64,000 nt of DNA from Halodesulfurarchaeum formicicum (GTDB lineage: Archaea; Halobacteriota; Halobacteria; Halobacteriales; Halobacteriaceae), in NCBI RefSeq assembly GCF_001886955.1, contig NZ_CP016804.1:62001-126000 (forward strand). Direction: 5' to 3'. Positions 17,228 through 26,338 of this stretch are shown here, one piece after another. A model generated the notes under the pieces. It had not been told where the DNA came from, searched no databases, and saw only the letters and a program-made list of their open reading frames with translations. Numbering within the stretch: the first letter of the stretch is position 1; each line of letters starts with the position of its first letter. The position numbers were made by a program, and so were the translations under genes.

Positions 17228-17815
17228 TCACAGGGTCCCTTTCGTGCTCGGGGTCCCGCCCCGGCGGTCGTCCAGTCGTGTCGCGTCGTCCAGGGCCCGA
17301 CCCACGCCTTTGAACAGCGCTTCGATCTCGTGGTGGGCGTTTTCGCCCTGGAACTCGACCTGGAGGGTGAGCCCCGCGTTCTCGGCCAGCGAGCGGAAGA
17401 AGTGGGTCGCCAGGACGCTCGTGAACTCGTTCACCCGCTCCTGGGAGAACTCGCCCTCGGCGCTGAAAAACGGGCGGCCGCTCACGTCCAGGACGACGGA
17501 CGCACTCGCTTCGTCCATGGGAACCCGGCGATCCGCGAAGCGCTCGATGGCCCGGCGCTCGCCGAGTGCCTCGTCGATGGCCTGCCCGAGGACCACGCCG
17601 ACGTCCTCGACGGTGTGGTGCTCGTCGACCCCGAGATCCCCGTCACACCGCACGGTCAGGTCGAAGTAGCCGTGGGTGCCAAAGGCCGTGAGCATGTGAT
17701 CGAGAAAGCCCACGCCGGTGTCAACCGTCGTCTCGCCGGTCCCGTCGAGGTCGATCGTGACCGAGACGTCCGTCTCTGCGGTCTCCCGGGTTCGGGCCGC
17801 GTGCCGTTCGCTCAT
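17228..17815 (-). CDS. hisB: imidazoleglycerol-phosphate dehydratase HisB
   Basis: A 195-residue enzyme that dehydrates imidazoleglycerol phosphate to imidazole-acetol phosphate in histidine biosynthesis. The Mn-binding duplicated motifs [14 protein letters not shown] and [16 protein letters not shown] in the first half, and [15 protein letters not shown] in the second, are all intact. It is a monofunctional HisB without the phosphatase domain of some bacteria. It sits between hisA (56 bases upstream) and the ACT regulator. Confidence 0.97.
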   Translation of the reverse strand: MSERHAARTRETAETDVSVTIDLDGTGETTVDTGVGFLDHMLTAFGTHGYFDLTVRCDGDLGVDEHHTVEDVGVVLGQAIDEALGERRAIERFADRRVPMDEASASVVLDVSGRPFFSAEGEFSQERVNEFTSVLATHFFRSLAENAGLTLQVEFQGENAHHEIEALFKGVGRALDDATRLDDRRGGTPSTKGTL

Positions 17816-17871
17816 GGCTCAACTCTGCCGCGGGACGCATATGACCGTTGTGCTCACGCCACCGGGGTGTC

Positions 17872-18597
17872 TCAATTCACGGCGGCCTGGGCCTCGGCCA
17901 GCGTGAACGCGCCTTCGTAGAGGGCCGTACCGACGACGACCGCAGCGGCCCCGGCTTCCTGCAGTGCGTTGATGTCCTCGACGGTCGCGACGCCGCCGCT
18001 GGCGATTACCGGCACGTCCACGGCCTCGACGAGGGCTGCAACCGGTTCGGTGCGCACGCCCGCCTGTTTCCCCTCCACATCCACGTCGGTGAAGAGGATG
18101 CCCGCCGCTCCCATCTCCGCGTAGCGACTCGCGGCTTCGACCGGCGTGAGCCCGGTCCCTTCGGTCCAGCCGGAGACGACGACTTCGCCCTCCTTTGCAT
18201 CCAGGCTGACCAGCACGCTCTCCGGGTGGGTCTCGCTCACCGCTTCGACCAGCTCCGGATTCTCCAGGGCGGCCGTGCCCATGATGACCCGTTTGACCCC
18301 CGCATCGAGGAGCGCTCTGGCGTCCTCGGCCGTCCGGATGCCCCCGCCCAGCTGGACGGGGACCGTGACGGCGTCGAGGATCGCGTCGATCGCCGCGGCG
18401 TTCTGTCGCTCGCCCTCGAAGGCCCCGTCGAGGTCGACCAGGTGGAGCGTTTCCGCGCCCGCCTCGACCCACCGGGTCGCGGCCGTGACTGGATCGCCGT
18501 AGCTCGTCTCCGTGCCGCGTTCGCCCTGGACGAGTTGTACCACCTCGCCGTCTTTGAGATCGACCGCCGGGATCACCTCGAAGGATTCGAAGGCCAT
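17872..18597 (-). CDS. hisA: phosphoribosylformimino-AICAR-phosphate isomerase HisA
   Basis: A 241-residue TIM-barrel isomerase acting just after HisI in histidine synthesis. The active-site Asp lies in VIPAVDLKDGEVVQL (about residue 12), and the barrel motifs LGGGIRTAEDAR, VIMGTAALENPEL and IASGGVATVEDI, with the second Asp in FTDVDVEGK, are clear. It leads the hisA-hisB-ACT unit on the minus strand. hisI lies 1.7 kb away on the plus strand, so the pathway is scattered. Confidence 0.97.
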   Translation of the reverse strand: MAFESFEVIPAVDLKDGEVVQLVQGERGTETSYGDPVTAATRWVEAGAETLHLVDLDGAFEGERQNAAAIDAILDAVTVPVQLGGGIRTAEDARALLDAGVKRVIMGTAALENPELVEAVSETHPESVLVSLDAKEGEVVVSGWTEGTGLTPVEAASRYAEMGAAGILFTDVDVEGKQAGVRTEPVAALVEAVDVPVIASGGVATVEDINALQEAGAAAVVVGTALYEGAFTLAEAQAAVN

Positions 18598-18757
18598 TGC
18601 ATCGCGGCTATGACGGTTTCCCTTTTGAAGGTGCTGGCTGTCCGCGTCGTGAGGCGGGCTAATCGCCAGCCAGTGGCAGTTTGGCCCCGTTTGCCTTTCG
18701 GCACGAAACTGGGGTGATGGAAACGACTATCACGTTGGCCTGTGAACAGGTCCTCTG

Positions 18758-19147
18758 ATGCCCACGGTAGAATACATCAACTACGAGGTACTCGACGATC
18801 AGGGCTGGGATCTCGAAGACGGCGACCTCTTCGAGAAGGCTGCCGACGCGGGACTGGACGACCAGGACTATGGCACACTCGACGTCGGTGAGGGCGAGTA
18901 TATCCTGGAGGCCGCCGAGGCCGCGGGGTACGACTGGCCGTTCTCCTGCCGGGCCGGTGCCTGTGCGAACTGTGCGGGTGTCGTGAAGGAGGGCGACATC
19001 GAGATGGACATGCAGCAGATCCTCTCCGACGAGGAGATGGAGGAGGAGAACGTCCGCCTGACATGCATCGGCTCGCCCGCGACGGACGAGGTCCAGCTGG
19101 TCTACAACGCCAAGCACCTGGACTTCCTCCAGGACCGCGTCATCTGA
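18758..19147 (+). CDS. 2Fe-2S ferredoxin, halobacterial type
   Basis: A 129-residue plant-type ferredoxin. Cluster ligands lie in CRAGACANC (about residues 68-76) and C107 in LTCIG. The acidic N-terminal extension of about 30 residues ([20 protein letters not shown]) is the feature of halobacterial ferredoxins that adds surface acidity. It accepts electrons from 2-oxoacid oxidoreductases in these organisms (family knowledge). It starts 160 bases from the divergent hisA gene and is followed by a T-run terminator. Confidence 0.95.
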   Translation: MPTVEYINYEVLDDQGWDLEDGDLFEKAADAGLDDQDYGTLDVGEGEYILEAAEAAGYDWPFSCRAGACANCAGVVKEGDIEMDMQQILSDEEMEEENVRLTCIGSPATDEVQLVYNAKHLDFLQDRVI

Positions 19148-19171
19148 TCGGGTCGGCCCAACGTTCCCGTT

Positions 19172-19179
19172 GTTTTTTC
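19172..19179 (+). terminator. T-run terminator after the ferredoxin gene
   Basis: Six consecutive T residues (19173-19178), 26 bases after the ferredoxin stop. Oligo-T alone can terminate archaeal transcription. Confidence 0.5.
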
Positions 19180-19267
19180 GCACTCGTGAGCAGCCGCTCT
19201 GGAAACGCCCACTCGGGAGCAACCGCTCTAGAAACCTTCAAACCGCGGGCGGGCCCAGTCCCGACTC

Positions 19268-20254
19268 GTGGACGCCACCGTCCCCGACCTGCTTCGGCTG
19301 CTCGCCGTCCCCGTCTTTGCCTGGGCTGGGATTCAGGACCTCAGGACCCGCCGGGTACCGAATCGGACCTGGCTGCCCCTCGTGGGCCTCGGTGTGCTGC
19401 TCGTCGGCTGGGACCTCCTGGTGCTGGGCCCAGGAACCCCCGGATTCGGCCTCTATCTGCTTCGAGTCGGGCTCAGCGTGGGGCTGGTCGGGGGGCTCGC
19501 ACTCGGCTTCTGGATCATCGGTGGCTTTGGCGGGGCCGACGCGAAGGCGTTTCTGACCCTCGCCGTTCTCTTCCCGACCTACCCGGCCTACGAGGCGTTT
19601 GGTCTCACACTTCCCGTCGTCGAGACCACGATCGGGGTCTTCTCGCTCACGGTGCTGACGAACGCCGTCCTGATCGGGGCCGCCTACCCGCTCGCACTCG
19701 CAGTCTCGAATCTCCGGGGTGGAACGCTCTCCCCACTCTCCCTGGTCGCCCGGGAAGTCTCCGTCGCGAGTTTGCCGGCCAGACACGGCACCCTGCTCGA
19801 CACTGACGGCGGCTTCACTCGCTCGGGGCTGGATCTGGACGCCCTGCGGATGTATCTCCGATGGCGACGGATCGACCTGGCGACACTGCGTACCACGCCG
19901 GAACTCGTCGATCCTGCGACGCTTCCCGAGGAGCCCGGTGACCCGACGGACGGGGCTGTTGGGGTAGGAACGGCGGCGACCGACCCCTCGCTTCCGTGTG
20001 CTAGTGAGACGACCGAGGAATCGGCGGACCGCTGGGGCGCGGAAGCCTTCCTCGACGCCCTCGACGGTTCGGCCTACGGGACCAGCCCCGCGGATCTCCG
20101 GGCGGGCCTCGATCGAATCGTGGCAGCGGACCGGGTCTGGGTCTCGCCGGGAATTCCCTTCATCGTCCCGACGGTTTTGGGTCTGGTCCTCGCGCTCATC
20201 GCCGGGGACCTGCTGTTCTGGGTGCTCGAATTGCTCGGCCTGGCCGGTCCCTGA
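19268..20254 (+). CDS. pibD: archaeal prepilin/preflagellin peptidase, PibD type
   Basis: A 328-residue A24-family aspartic membrane peptidase. The two catalytic Asp residues are seen in [12 protein letters not shown] (D24) and [10 protein letters not shown] (D91), between hydrophobic segments. About six membrane segments are present, with a soluble loop of some 120 residues before the last one. PibD removes class III signal peptides from pilins and archaellins; the pilin encoded at 38102 is a likely substrate. The start is GTG 19268, supported by a CTTCAAA box about 27 bases upstream. The soluble C-terminal loop is longer than in small PibD proteins. Confidence 0.88.
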   Translation: MDATVPDLLRLLAVPVFAWAGIQDLRTRRVPNRTWLPLVGLGVLLVGWDLLVLGPGTPGFGLYLLRVGLSVGLVGGLALGFWIIGGFGGADAKAFLTLAVLFPTYPAYEAFGLTLPVVETTIGVFSLTVLTNAVLIGAAYPLALAVSNLRGGTLSPLSLVAREVSVASLPARHGTLLDTDGGFTRSGLDLDALRMYLRWRRIDLATLRTTPELVDPATLPEEPGDPTDGAVGVGTAATDPSLPCASETTEESADRWGAEAFLDALDGSAYGTSPADLRAGLDRIVAADRVWVSPGIPFIVPTVLGLVLALIAGDLLFWVLELLGLAGP

Positions 20255-20297
20255 CCCCGGACGAAACGGCTATCCGGCGGCCACCCGTTCTCTGGGT

Positions 20298-20663
20298 ATG
20301 GATTCCTTCGAGGTCGAACTCGACTTCGATTCCGGGCTGATCCCCGTCATCACCCAGGACGTCGAAACTGAGGAGGTGCTCATGTTTGCCTACGCCACCC
20401 GCGAGGCCGTCGAGCAGACCGTCGAGACGGGGCGGGCACACTACTACTCTCGCAGCCGAGACGAACTCTGGGAGAAGGGACAAAGCTCCGGGCACACCCA
20501 GTCGGTCGAAGAGATCCGGGTGGACTGTGACGCCGACACCCTCCTCTACCGCGTCGAACAGGAGGGTGGGGCCTGTCACACGGGCCATCGCTCCTGTTTC
20601 TACCGCACCCTCGACGGAACTGACGTGGGCGAGGTCGTCTTCGACCCCGATGACGTCTACTGA
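20298..20663 (+). CDS. hisI: phosphoribosyl-AMP cyclohydrolase HisI
   Basis: A 121-residue monofunctional cyclohydrolase that opens the purine ring of phosphoribosyl-AMP in the third step of histidine synthesis. Visible are [14 protein letters not shown] near residue 28, [17 protein letters not shown], the Mg-binding [13 protein letters not shown], and the zinc ligands in [14 protein letters not shown]. No HisE (pyrophosphohydrolase) domain is fused. The reading frame begins 43 bases after the prepilin peptidase. Confidence 0.96.
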   Translation: MDSFEVELDFDSGLIPVITQDVETEEVLMFAYATREAVEQTVETGRAHYYSRSRDELWEKGQSSGHTQSVEEIRVDCDADTLLYRVEQEGGACHTGHRSCFYRTLDGTDVGEVVFDPDDVY

Positions 20664-20670
20664 CGACCCG

Positions 20671-21789
20671 ATGACTGTGCCGGATCTGGTCGCGGACCTC
20701 AAAGCGGCCCGCGAGGCGCTCGCTCAGGCCGAGGCGCAGGTGGCGGAAATTGGGGAGTCCCGGCTCCGGCGGCTCGAATCGGCCCACGAGGAGTTCACCA
20801 CGCTGCTCTCGACCTACGAGGACCGGGCCACTGGCTCGGGGGACTTCCAGGCCTTCGTCGAGTTCCAGGACGAACTGGCTCACTTTCTGGATGATTACCC
20901 CGAGGACCTGCCCGAGCGCGAAACGTTCGAGGCGATCGACGAGACCCTCCAGAAGCGCCGCCTGACCGACGCGGATTTCGAGTGGGCCCGTGATCGACTC
21001 GGCCCGGTCGAGGATCTGTTGGACCGCCTGACCGAGCGTCACGAGGCCGAGCAACGCGTCCAAACCCTGGCGGGAGAGATACGAACGGCCATTCGCGAGA
21101 CTCGGGCACGCATCGATCGCCTTGAGACGGTCAAACGGTTGGGCACTGCTGACCTCGACGCCCCGGTCGAGGACCTTCGCGATCCGATCGAGCGGTACAA
21201 CGAGTCGGTTCGTGCTGCGATTCAGCGGGCCCGGTCCGAAATGCCGGCCCGGCAGGTTCTCTCGATCCTGGAGACGGCCGAGCGCTTCCCGCTGCTGTCG
21301 GTTCCCGCGCCGCCCGCGGAACTTCACTCGTATCTCGAATCGGCCGCCGTCGGGACCGAGACGATTCCGACGCTGCTGGAGTACGCCGATTACTCCCAGT
21401 CGAAACTCGCCCACTACGTCGACGCGCCGGCGACGTTTGCCCGGGTGGTCGGTGGCAACCGGACCTATCTGGACACCCTCGATGCGACGCCCTTCGAGAT
21501 CGAGTGGCCGCCGCCCGCGGCCGACCACCTTCGATTCCGCGGGCGGGAACTCGTCTCGGTCCTGAACCGGTTCGACGCGAGGGACTCGATCGCCGCGCTC
21601 AGGGACGTCCTCGACCTCGCTCGCGGGGAGCCTGCCCGATACGCGTCGCTCAGGAAGACCGCTCGCGCGCGGACGGAACTCACCGAATCCGAACGCCGAC
21701 AGGTCGCGGACGGTACGATCGAGGCGGAACTGGAAGCCGCTCGCGACCGGTTGGCGGCCCTGGAGACCGCCCTCGAGGCCGACCGGTAG
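20671..21789 (+). CDS. conserved haloarchaeal helical protein, unknown
   Basis: A 372-residue, strongly helical protein without signal peptide, membrane segments or a recognised enzyme motif. The first 40 residues (DLVADLKAAREALAQAEAQVAEIGESRL) and residues about 125-160 are coiled-coil-like, and the tail (EAARDRLAALETALEADR) is another one. The C-terminal half has SQSKLAHYVDAPATFARVV. The start is ATG 20671 or ATG 20650, the latter overlapping the end of hisI. It lies directly upstream of mcm and may act in replication or repair, but only its position suggests that. Confidence 0.7.
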   Translation: MTVPDLVADLKAAREALAQAEAQVAEIGESRLRRLESAHEEFTTLLSTYEDRATGSGDFQAFVEFQDELAHFLDDYPEDLPERETFEAIDETLQKRRLTDADFEWARDRLGPVEDLLDRLTERHEAEQRVQTLAGEIRTAIRETRARIDRLETVKRLGTADLDAPVEDLRDPIERYNESVRAAIQRARSEMPARQVLSILETAERFPLLSVPAPPAELHSYLESAAVGTETIPTLLEYADYSQSKLAHYVDAPATFARVVGGNRTYLDTLDATPFEIEWPPPAADHLRFRGRELVSVLNRFDARDSIAALRDVLDLARGEPARYASLRKTARARTELTESERRQVADGTIEAELEAARDRLAALETALEADR

Positions 21790-21798
21790 TACGAACCT

Positions 21799-21806
21799 TC
21801 TTATTC
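21799..21806 (+). promoter_or_regulatory. TATA box of mcm
   Basis: TCTTATTC, centred about 27 bases upstream of ATG 21830. It fixes that ATG as a leaderless start over GTG 21809, which is too close to the box. Confidence 0.6.
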
Positions 21807-21829
21807 GGGTGGAGAATATTGGACTTCGA

Positions 21830-24800
21830 ATGGCCTCGGCCCGGGATCAGGAACTCACGGACAGATTCGAGACGTTCTACCGGCAGCACGAGAGCGACGC
21901 GATCGCCGATCTGGCGCGGAAGTACCCCCGCGAGAACAAGTCCCTGGAGATCGACTGGCAGGACCTGTTTCGGTTCGATCCGGACTTCGCGGAGGACGTC
22001 ATTAACTCGCCGCGCACCCTGCTGGACGCCGCGGAGGAGGCGCTGGGTCGCTATGACTTGCCGGTCGACAAGGACCTCTCGGGCGCACACGTCCGGGTCG
22101 TCAACCTCCCGGAGGCGACGGAGATCCGGGCGATCCGGGCTGAACATCTGGGCACGCTCGTCTCGGTGCAGGGCATCGTTCGCAAGGCGACGAGTGTCAA
22201 ACCCAAGATCGAGCGGGCCGCCTTCGAGTGTCTCCGCTGTGGCACGATCACCGTCGTCCCGCAGGCTGATGGCGACTTCCAGGACCCCTACCAGTGTGAC
22301 GGCTGCGAGCGTGAGGGTCCCTTCCAGTTTCTCACCGATCACGGCGAGACCGAGTTCGTCGACGCCCAGAAGCTTCGTATCCAGGAGAGTCCCGAGGGGC
22401 TGGCCGGCGGCGAGACACCCGAGAGCATCGACATGCACATCGAGGACGACATCACCGGGGAGGTCAGCCCCGGGGACCACGTCACCGCGACCGGCATCCT
22501 CCGTCTGGACGACAGCGACATGGAGTCGACGGACAGCCGGGTCTTCGACATGTACCTGGAGGGCGTGGACGTGGTCGTCGAGGACGAGGAGTTCGAGGAG
22601 ATGGAGATCTCCGATGCCGAACGCGAGGAGATCATTCGGCTCTCCGAGCAGCCGGACATCTACGAACAGCTCGTGGACTCGGTCGCCCCGACCATCTACG
22701 GGTTCGACGTGGCGAAACTCGCGATCGGGCTCCAGCTGTTCTCCGGCGTGACAAAACACCTCCCCGACGGCGCGCGGATTCGCGGGGACGTGCACATTTT
22801 GCTGGTCGGGGACCCTGGCACTGGGAAGTGCGTGCGGGGCGATACGACCGTCACGCTCGCCGACGGAACCAGGCGGAACATCCGCGACCTGGTGGAATCG
22901 AATCTGGAGGACCCCCAGCCAGTCGACGATGGCGTGTTCGCCCGGACTGATATTCCAGTCCTCTCCATGACCGAGGAGGGCTCGATCGAACCGGCCAGCG
23001 CCACCAAAGTCTGGAAGCGCGAGGCCCCAGAGACGATGTACCGGGTCACGCTCTCGGATGGCTCCGAACTAGAGATCACGCCCTCGCACCCGCTTTTCAC
23101 CCTCGACAGTGGGTCACCTGCGGCAGTCACCGGCGAGGAACTGTCCGAAGGAGCGTTCGTCGCGGTTCCTCGAGACACAGATCGAGAGACGGATGTAATC
23201 CCCAATGTGAGCGAGGAACTCACCCGAATTCGAACGGCCCTGGCACTCTCTCAATCGGAGTGTGGGATTCCCCGAACAACCTTCCAGCACTACGAACGGG
23301 GCGACCGGAACCCGGGTCGTGAGTCGCTTCGCACGGTGCTCAAAACGTTCGAATCGCGGCTTGCCGACCTCCGGGCAGCAGCCCAGTCACTGGATGGGGC
23401 CGACTGGGATCAGGTGGAGCAGATCCGACAGGATCTCGGCCTCTCTCAGGCCGCGCTGGCCGACGAAATCGGTGTGGGTCAGACCACCGTTTCGCTGTAC
23501 ACTCGGGGCGAAGCGGTGCCGGACGGCGGTCGGGTCCAGGACGCACGCGAGGTGCTTCAGGAGCGTCTCGAAACCGCGCTCTCGGTGAGTGATTCGGTTC
23601 GGGCCCTCTCACAGCTCGTCGAGGGTGATCTGGCGTGGGCGGAGATCACCGACATCGAGGCGGTCGAGCCGAGCGAGGAGTGGGTCTACGACCTGGAAGT
23701 CGAGGGCACACACTCCTATCTCTCGAACAACGTCCTCTCGCACAACTCGCAGATATTACAATATATCCGACATATCGCCCCACGATCAGTGTACACCTCG
23801 GGGAAGGGAAGTTCTTCGGCCGGGCTGACGGCGGCGGCAGTGCGAGACGACTTCGGCGAGGGCCAGCAGTGGTCCCTCGAAGCGGGGGCGCTGGTGCTCG
23901 CGGACAAGGGCATCGCGGCGGTGGACGAACTCGACAAGATGGCCTGCGTGACCGGGGATACGCTGGTTTCACTCGGGGACGGCGAACTCGAACGCATCGG
24001 CGAACTCTCTCGGGAAGCAGCAGCCGAGGGGTCCATCGAAGAGCTGGAGAACGGCCGGAGGATCCGGTACGTTCCGGACCTCTCGGTGCGGACGATGACC
24101 GAAGACGGTTCGATCGAAAAGCGGCCAGTCACGGCGATCCACGAGTACGACGCGCCGAGCGAGCTCTGTGAAGTCCGACTCGAATCCGGCGAATCGTTGA
24201 TAGCGACGCCGGATCATCCGTTCTTCGTCTTTGAGGCGGGTGAGCGAAAAATTCGGGAGGCAGCCGAACTCGACGCCGGAACGGCTGTTTTCGTCCCACA
24301 AGCTTCGACAGTAGCTTCCGACGGCGGTGCTCGCACTCTCACGAATCCGACCGCTGAAACAGATCTACCTCTCCGCTCCGACGTTGAACTTGCGACAGTC
24401 AAGTCAGTAAGAGTCCGCCCCCGGGCCGATTTCCCTGAAACGCCTCAGCATGTCTATGATCTCACCGTTGAGGGAACCCACAATTTCGTCGCCAACGGGA
24501 TGGTCGTTCACAACTCGGACGATCGCTCGGCGATGCACGAAGCGCTGGAACAGCAGTCCTATCACCCGGATACGGAGATTCTGCTCGCCGACGGTCGGCG
24601 CGTCGAAATCGGCGATTTCGTCGACGAGCAGATGGCCGCTCGAGAGGACGAAATCGTGGACGGTGTCGACTGTGAAATCCTCCCAGTCGACGATCTTTCG
24701 GTCCACTCGACAGACATTGAGGAAGGTGAGACGACCAAACTGCCTGTTGATCGGGTTAGCAGACACGAAGCACCTGACGAATTCGTCCGCGTGACGTTCT

Positions 24801-25978
24801 CGAACGGTCGCGACGTTCTGGTCACCCCGGAGCATCCGATGTTCGTGGCCGAAGACGGGTCCATTGAGACCGTAGAGGCTGCACAGTTGGAGGCGGGATC
24901 GCCAGTTCCAGCACCCGTCGATTGGCCTTCCAGTGATCGTGAGGCTATGGTGGCAGCAGACGGTGGCGGGGAGTTGCCTGCAGGATTCAATTACCACCAG
25001 ATTTCAAACGTCGAAACCGTTCCCAACGAGGGCGAACACGCCACTGATTGGGTCTACGACGTGACCGTCGAACCGACGAACACGTTCGTCAGCAACGGTG
25101 TCATTCTCCACAATTCCATTTCGATCTCGAAGGCCGGCATCAACGCTACCCTGAAATCGCGGTGCTCGCTTCTGGGGGCCGCAAACCCCGAACTCGGGCG
25201 CTTTGACCGCTACGAGACCCCGGCCGAGCAGATCGACCTGGAGCCGGCGTTGATCTCCCGCTTTGACCTGATCTTCACCGTCACCGACGACCCGGACGAG
25301 GAGAAGGACGCGAATCTCGCCGAGCACATCCTCAACACCAACTACGCGGGCGAGTTGAACACCCACCGGACGAAGGTCAACGCCTCGAACGTTTCCGAAG
25401 CGGAGGTCGCGGGCGCAACCGAATCCGTCGCGCCGGCGATCGAACCGGAGCTCATGCGGAAGTACATCGCCTACGCCCGTTCGACGTGCTTCCCGACGAT
25501 GACCGAGGAGGCGGAGGAACGCATCCGGGAGTTCTACGTCAACCTTCGCTCCCAGGGGACCGGCGAGGACTCCCCGGTGCCGGTCACGGCCCGCAAACTG
25601 GAGGCGATCGTGCGACTGGCCGAGGCCTCCGCCCGGGTGCGACTCTCCGACACCGTCGAACTGGAGGACGCCGACCGCTCGCTTGAGATCGTCGAGAAGA
25701 CCCTCAAGGAGATCGGGATGGACCCCGAGACCGGCCAGTACGACGCCGACGTGATCGAGACCGGCCAGTCCAAATCCCAGCGGGATCGCATCCGGACGAT
25801 CAGAGAGCTCATCGCGGACATCGAGGCCGACTTCGACGAGGGCGCGCCGATCGACGAGGTGCTGGCCCGCGCGGAGGAGGTCGACATGGACCGCTCGAAG
25901 GCCGAACACGAGATCGAGAAGCTCAAACAGAAAGGCGAGGTCTACGAGCCGACGAACGAACACCTCCGGACCACCTGA
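21830..25978 (+). CDS. mcm: replicative DNA helicase MCM with three inteins
   Basis: A 1382-residue precursor; removing three inteins (306, 190 and 186 residues) leaves a 700-residue MCM, the usual haloarchaeal length. The host protein shows the N-terminal domain with a zinc finger (CLRCG ... CDGCE, residues about 134-160), the AAA+ Walker A GDPGTGK-S (split by intein 1), Walker B LADKGIAAVDELDKM, the arginine-finger SRFDLIF, and a C-terminal winged helix. As a homohexamer it unwinds DNA at replication forks. All three inteins sit in the ATPase core and each is followed by Ser. Splicing must be efficient for viability, so none can be a dead insertion. Confidence 0.97.
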   Translation: MASARDQELTDRFETFYRQHESDAIADLARKYPRENKSLEIDWQDLFRFDPDFAEDVINSPRTLLDAAEEALGRYDLPVDKDLSGAHVRVVNLPEATEIRAIRAEHLGTLVSVQGIVRKATSVKPKIERAAFECLRCGTITVVPQADGDFQDPYQCDGCEREGPFQFLTDHGETEFVDAQKLRIQESPEGLAGGETPESIDMHIEDDITGEVSPGDHVTATGILRLDDSDMESTDSRVFDMYLEGVDVVVEDEEFEEMEISDAEREEIIRLSEQPDIYEQLVDSVAPTIYGFDVAKLAIGLQLFSGVTKHLPDGARIRGDVHILLVGDPGTGKCVRGDTTVTLADGTRRNIRDLVESNLEDPQPVDDGVFARTDIPVLSMTEEGSIEPASATKVWKREAPETMYRVTLSDGSELEITPSHPLFTLDSGSPAAVTGEELSEGAFVAVPRDTDRETDVIPNVSEELTRIRTALALSQSECGIPRTTFQHYERGDRNPGRESLRTVLKTFESRLADLRAAAQSLDGADWDQVEQIRQDLGLSQAALADEIGVGQTTVSLYTRGEAVPDGGRVQDAREVLQERLETALSVSDSVRALSQLVEGDLAWAEITDIEAVEPSEEWVYDLEVEGTHSYLSNNVLSHNSQILQYIRHIAPRSVYTSGKGSSSAGLTAAAVRDDFGEGQQWSLEAGALVLADKGIAAVDELDKMACVTGDTLVSLGDGELERIGELSREAAAEGSIEELENGRRIRYVPDLSVRTMTEDGSIEKRPVTAIHEYDAPSELCEVRLESGESLIATPDHPFFVFEAGERKIREAAELDAGTAVFVPQASTVASDGGARTLTNPTAETDLPLRSDVELATVKSVRVRPRADFPETPQHVYDLTVEGTHNFVANGMVVHNSDDRSAMHEALEQQSYHPDTEILLADGRRVEIGDFVDEQMAAREDEIVDGVDCEILPVDDLSVHSTDIEEGETTKLPVDRVSRHEAPDEFVRVTFSNGRDVLVTPEHPMFVAEDGSIETVEAAQLEAGSPVPAPVDWPSSDREAMVAADGGGELPAGFNYHQISNVETVPNEGEHATDWVYDVTVEPTNTFVSNGVILHNSISISKAGINATLKSRCSLLGAANPELGRFDRYETPAEQIDLEPALISRFDLIFTVTDDPDEEKDANLAEHILNTNYAGELNTHRTKVNASNVSEAEVAGATESVAPAIEPELMRKYIAYARSTCFPTMTEEAEERIREFYVNLRSQGTGEDSPVPVTARKLEAIVRLAEASARVRLSDTVELEDADRSLEIVEKTLKEIGMDPETGQYDADVIETGQSKSQRDRIRTIRELIADIEADFDEGAPIDEVLARAEEVDMDRSKAEHEIEKLKQKGEVYEPTNEHLRTT
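22829..23746 (+). other. MCM intein 1 (306 aa) at Walker A, with two HTH modules, no endonuclease
   Basis: The intein splits GDPGTGK from SQILQYI. It starts with C334, has block B TPSHPLF (intein residues 84-90) and ends with block F VYDLEVEGTHSYLSNN and terminal SHN, with Ser at +1. So all splicing residues are present. Between blocks B and F no LAGLIDADG motif is visible. Instead intein residues about 130-175 and 193-245 each look like an XRE/Cro-type helix-turn-helix (LALSQSECGIPRTTFQHYERG; DLGLSQAALADEIGVGQTT). The insertion site is the known MCM-a site of archaea. Confidence 0.9.
23945..24514 (+). other. MCM intein 2 (190 aa), mini-intein after DKMA
   Basis: It begins CVTGDTLVSL (C706 of the precursor), has block B TPDHPFFVF and ends VYDLTVEGTHNFVANG then VVHN, with Ser at +1. 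There is no room for a homing endonuclease. It interrupts the host right after the Walker B helix (ELDKMA/SDDRSAMHEA). GC is lower than in the host exteins. Confidence 0.93.
24557..25114 (+). other. MCM intein 3 (186 aa), Ser-1 mini-intein
   Basis: Only 14 host residues (SDDRSAMHEALEQQ) separate it from intein 2. It starts with Ser (SYHPDTEILL, residue 910), has block B TPEHPMFV and ends VYDVTVEPTNTFVSNG then ILHN, with Ser at +1 (SISISKAG). The block F His that is GTHNF elsewhere is Asn here (PTNTF). Size leaves no endonuclease. GC is lower than in the host. Confidence 0.9.
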
Positions 25979-26021
25979 GCTGAATCCGAACCCTCATTGG
26001 ATCGCCGGCCGACGGACCGCT

Positions 26022-26300
26022 ATGGATCGCATCGCGGCACTTCGGACCGTCGAGGAGGCCCTGGCGGCCTTCGAGCAGGGCGAGATCGACCTCGACACGA
26101 TGGAAGCCCGGGTCCAGGGCACGCTGCGCACCTACGCCACCGAGTTCGACGACGGCCGCCTGGGAGCCTATCGAGCGACCGGCGAGCAGGCCGCCGAGGG
26201 ACTTATCGTCGTCGCCGAAACCCCGACGGAGGCCCGGGAGCGAGTCCTGGAACTCCTGGCCCCCGACGAGCCCGACTTCGAGGTCGAGCCCGTGGACTGA
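26022..26300 (+). CDS. small conserved haloarchaeal protein, unknown (92 aa)
   Basis: A 92-residue acidic protein, MDRIAALRTVEEALAAFEQG at the start, with predicted helix-helix-strand content and no cysteine, signal peptide or membrane segment. I do not recognise a family function. It starts 43 bases after mcm and opens a same-strand series of five genes ending in a MinD-like ATPase. A T-run (26310-26315) follows it; that stretch also sits about 27 bases upstream of the next start, so it may serve as terminator, TATA-like element or both. Confidence 0.65.
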   Translation: MDRIAALRTVEEALAAFEQGEIDLDTMEARVQGTLRTYATEFDDGRLGAYRATGEQAAEGLIVVAETPTEARERVLELLAPDEPDFEVEPVD

Positions 26301-26338
26301 TCGAATCCCTTTTTTGCCAGACGGCACCGGGTTGAGCT

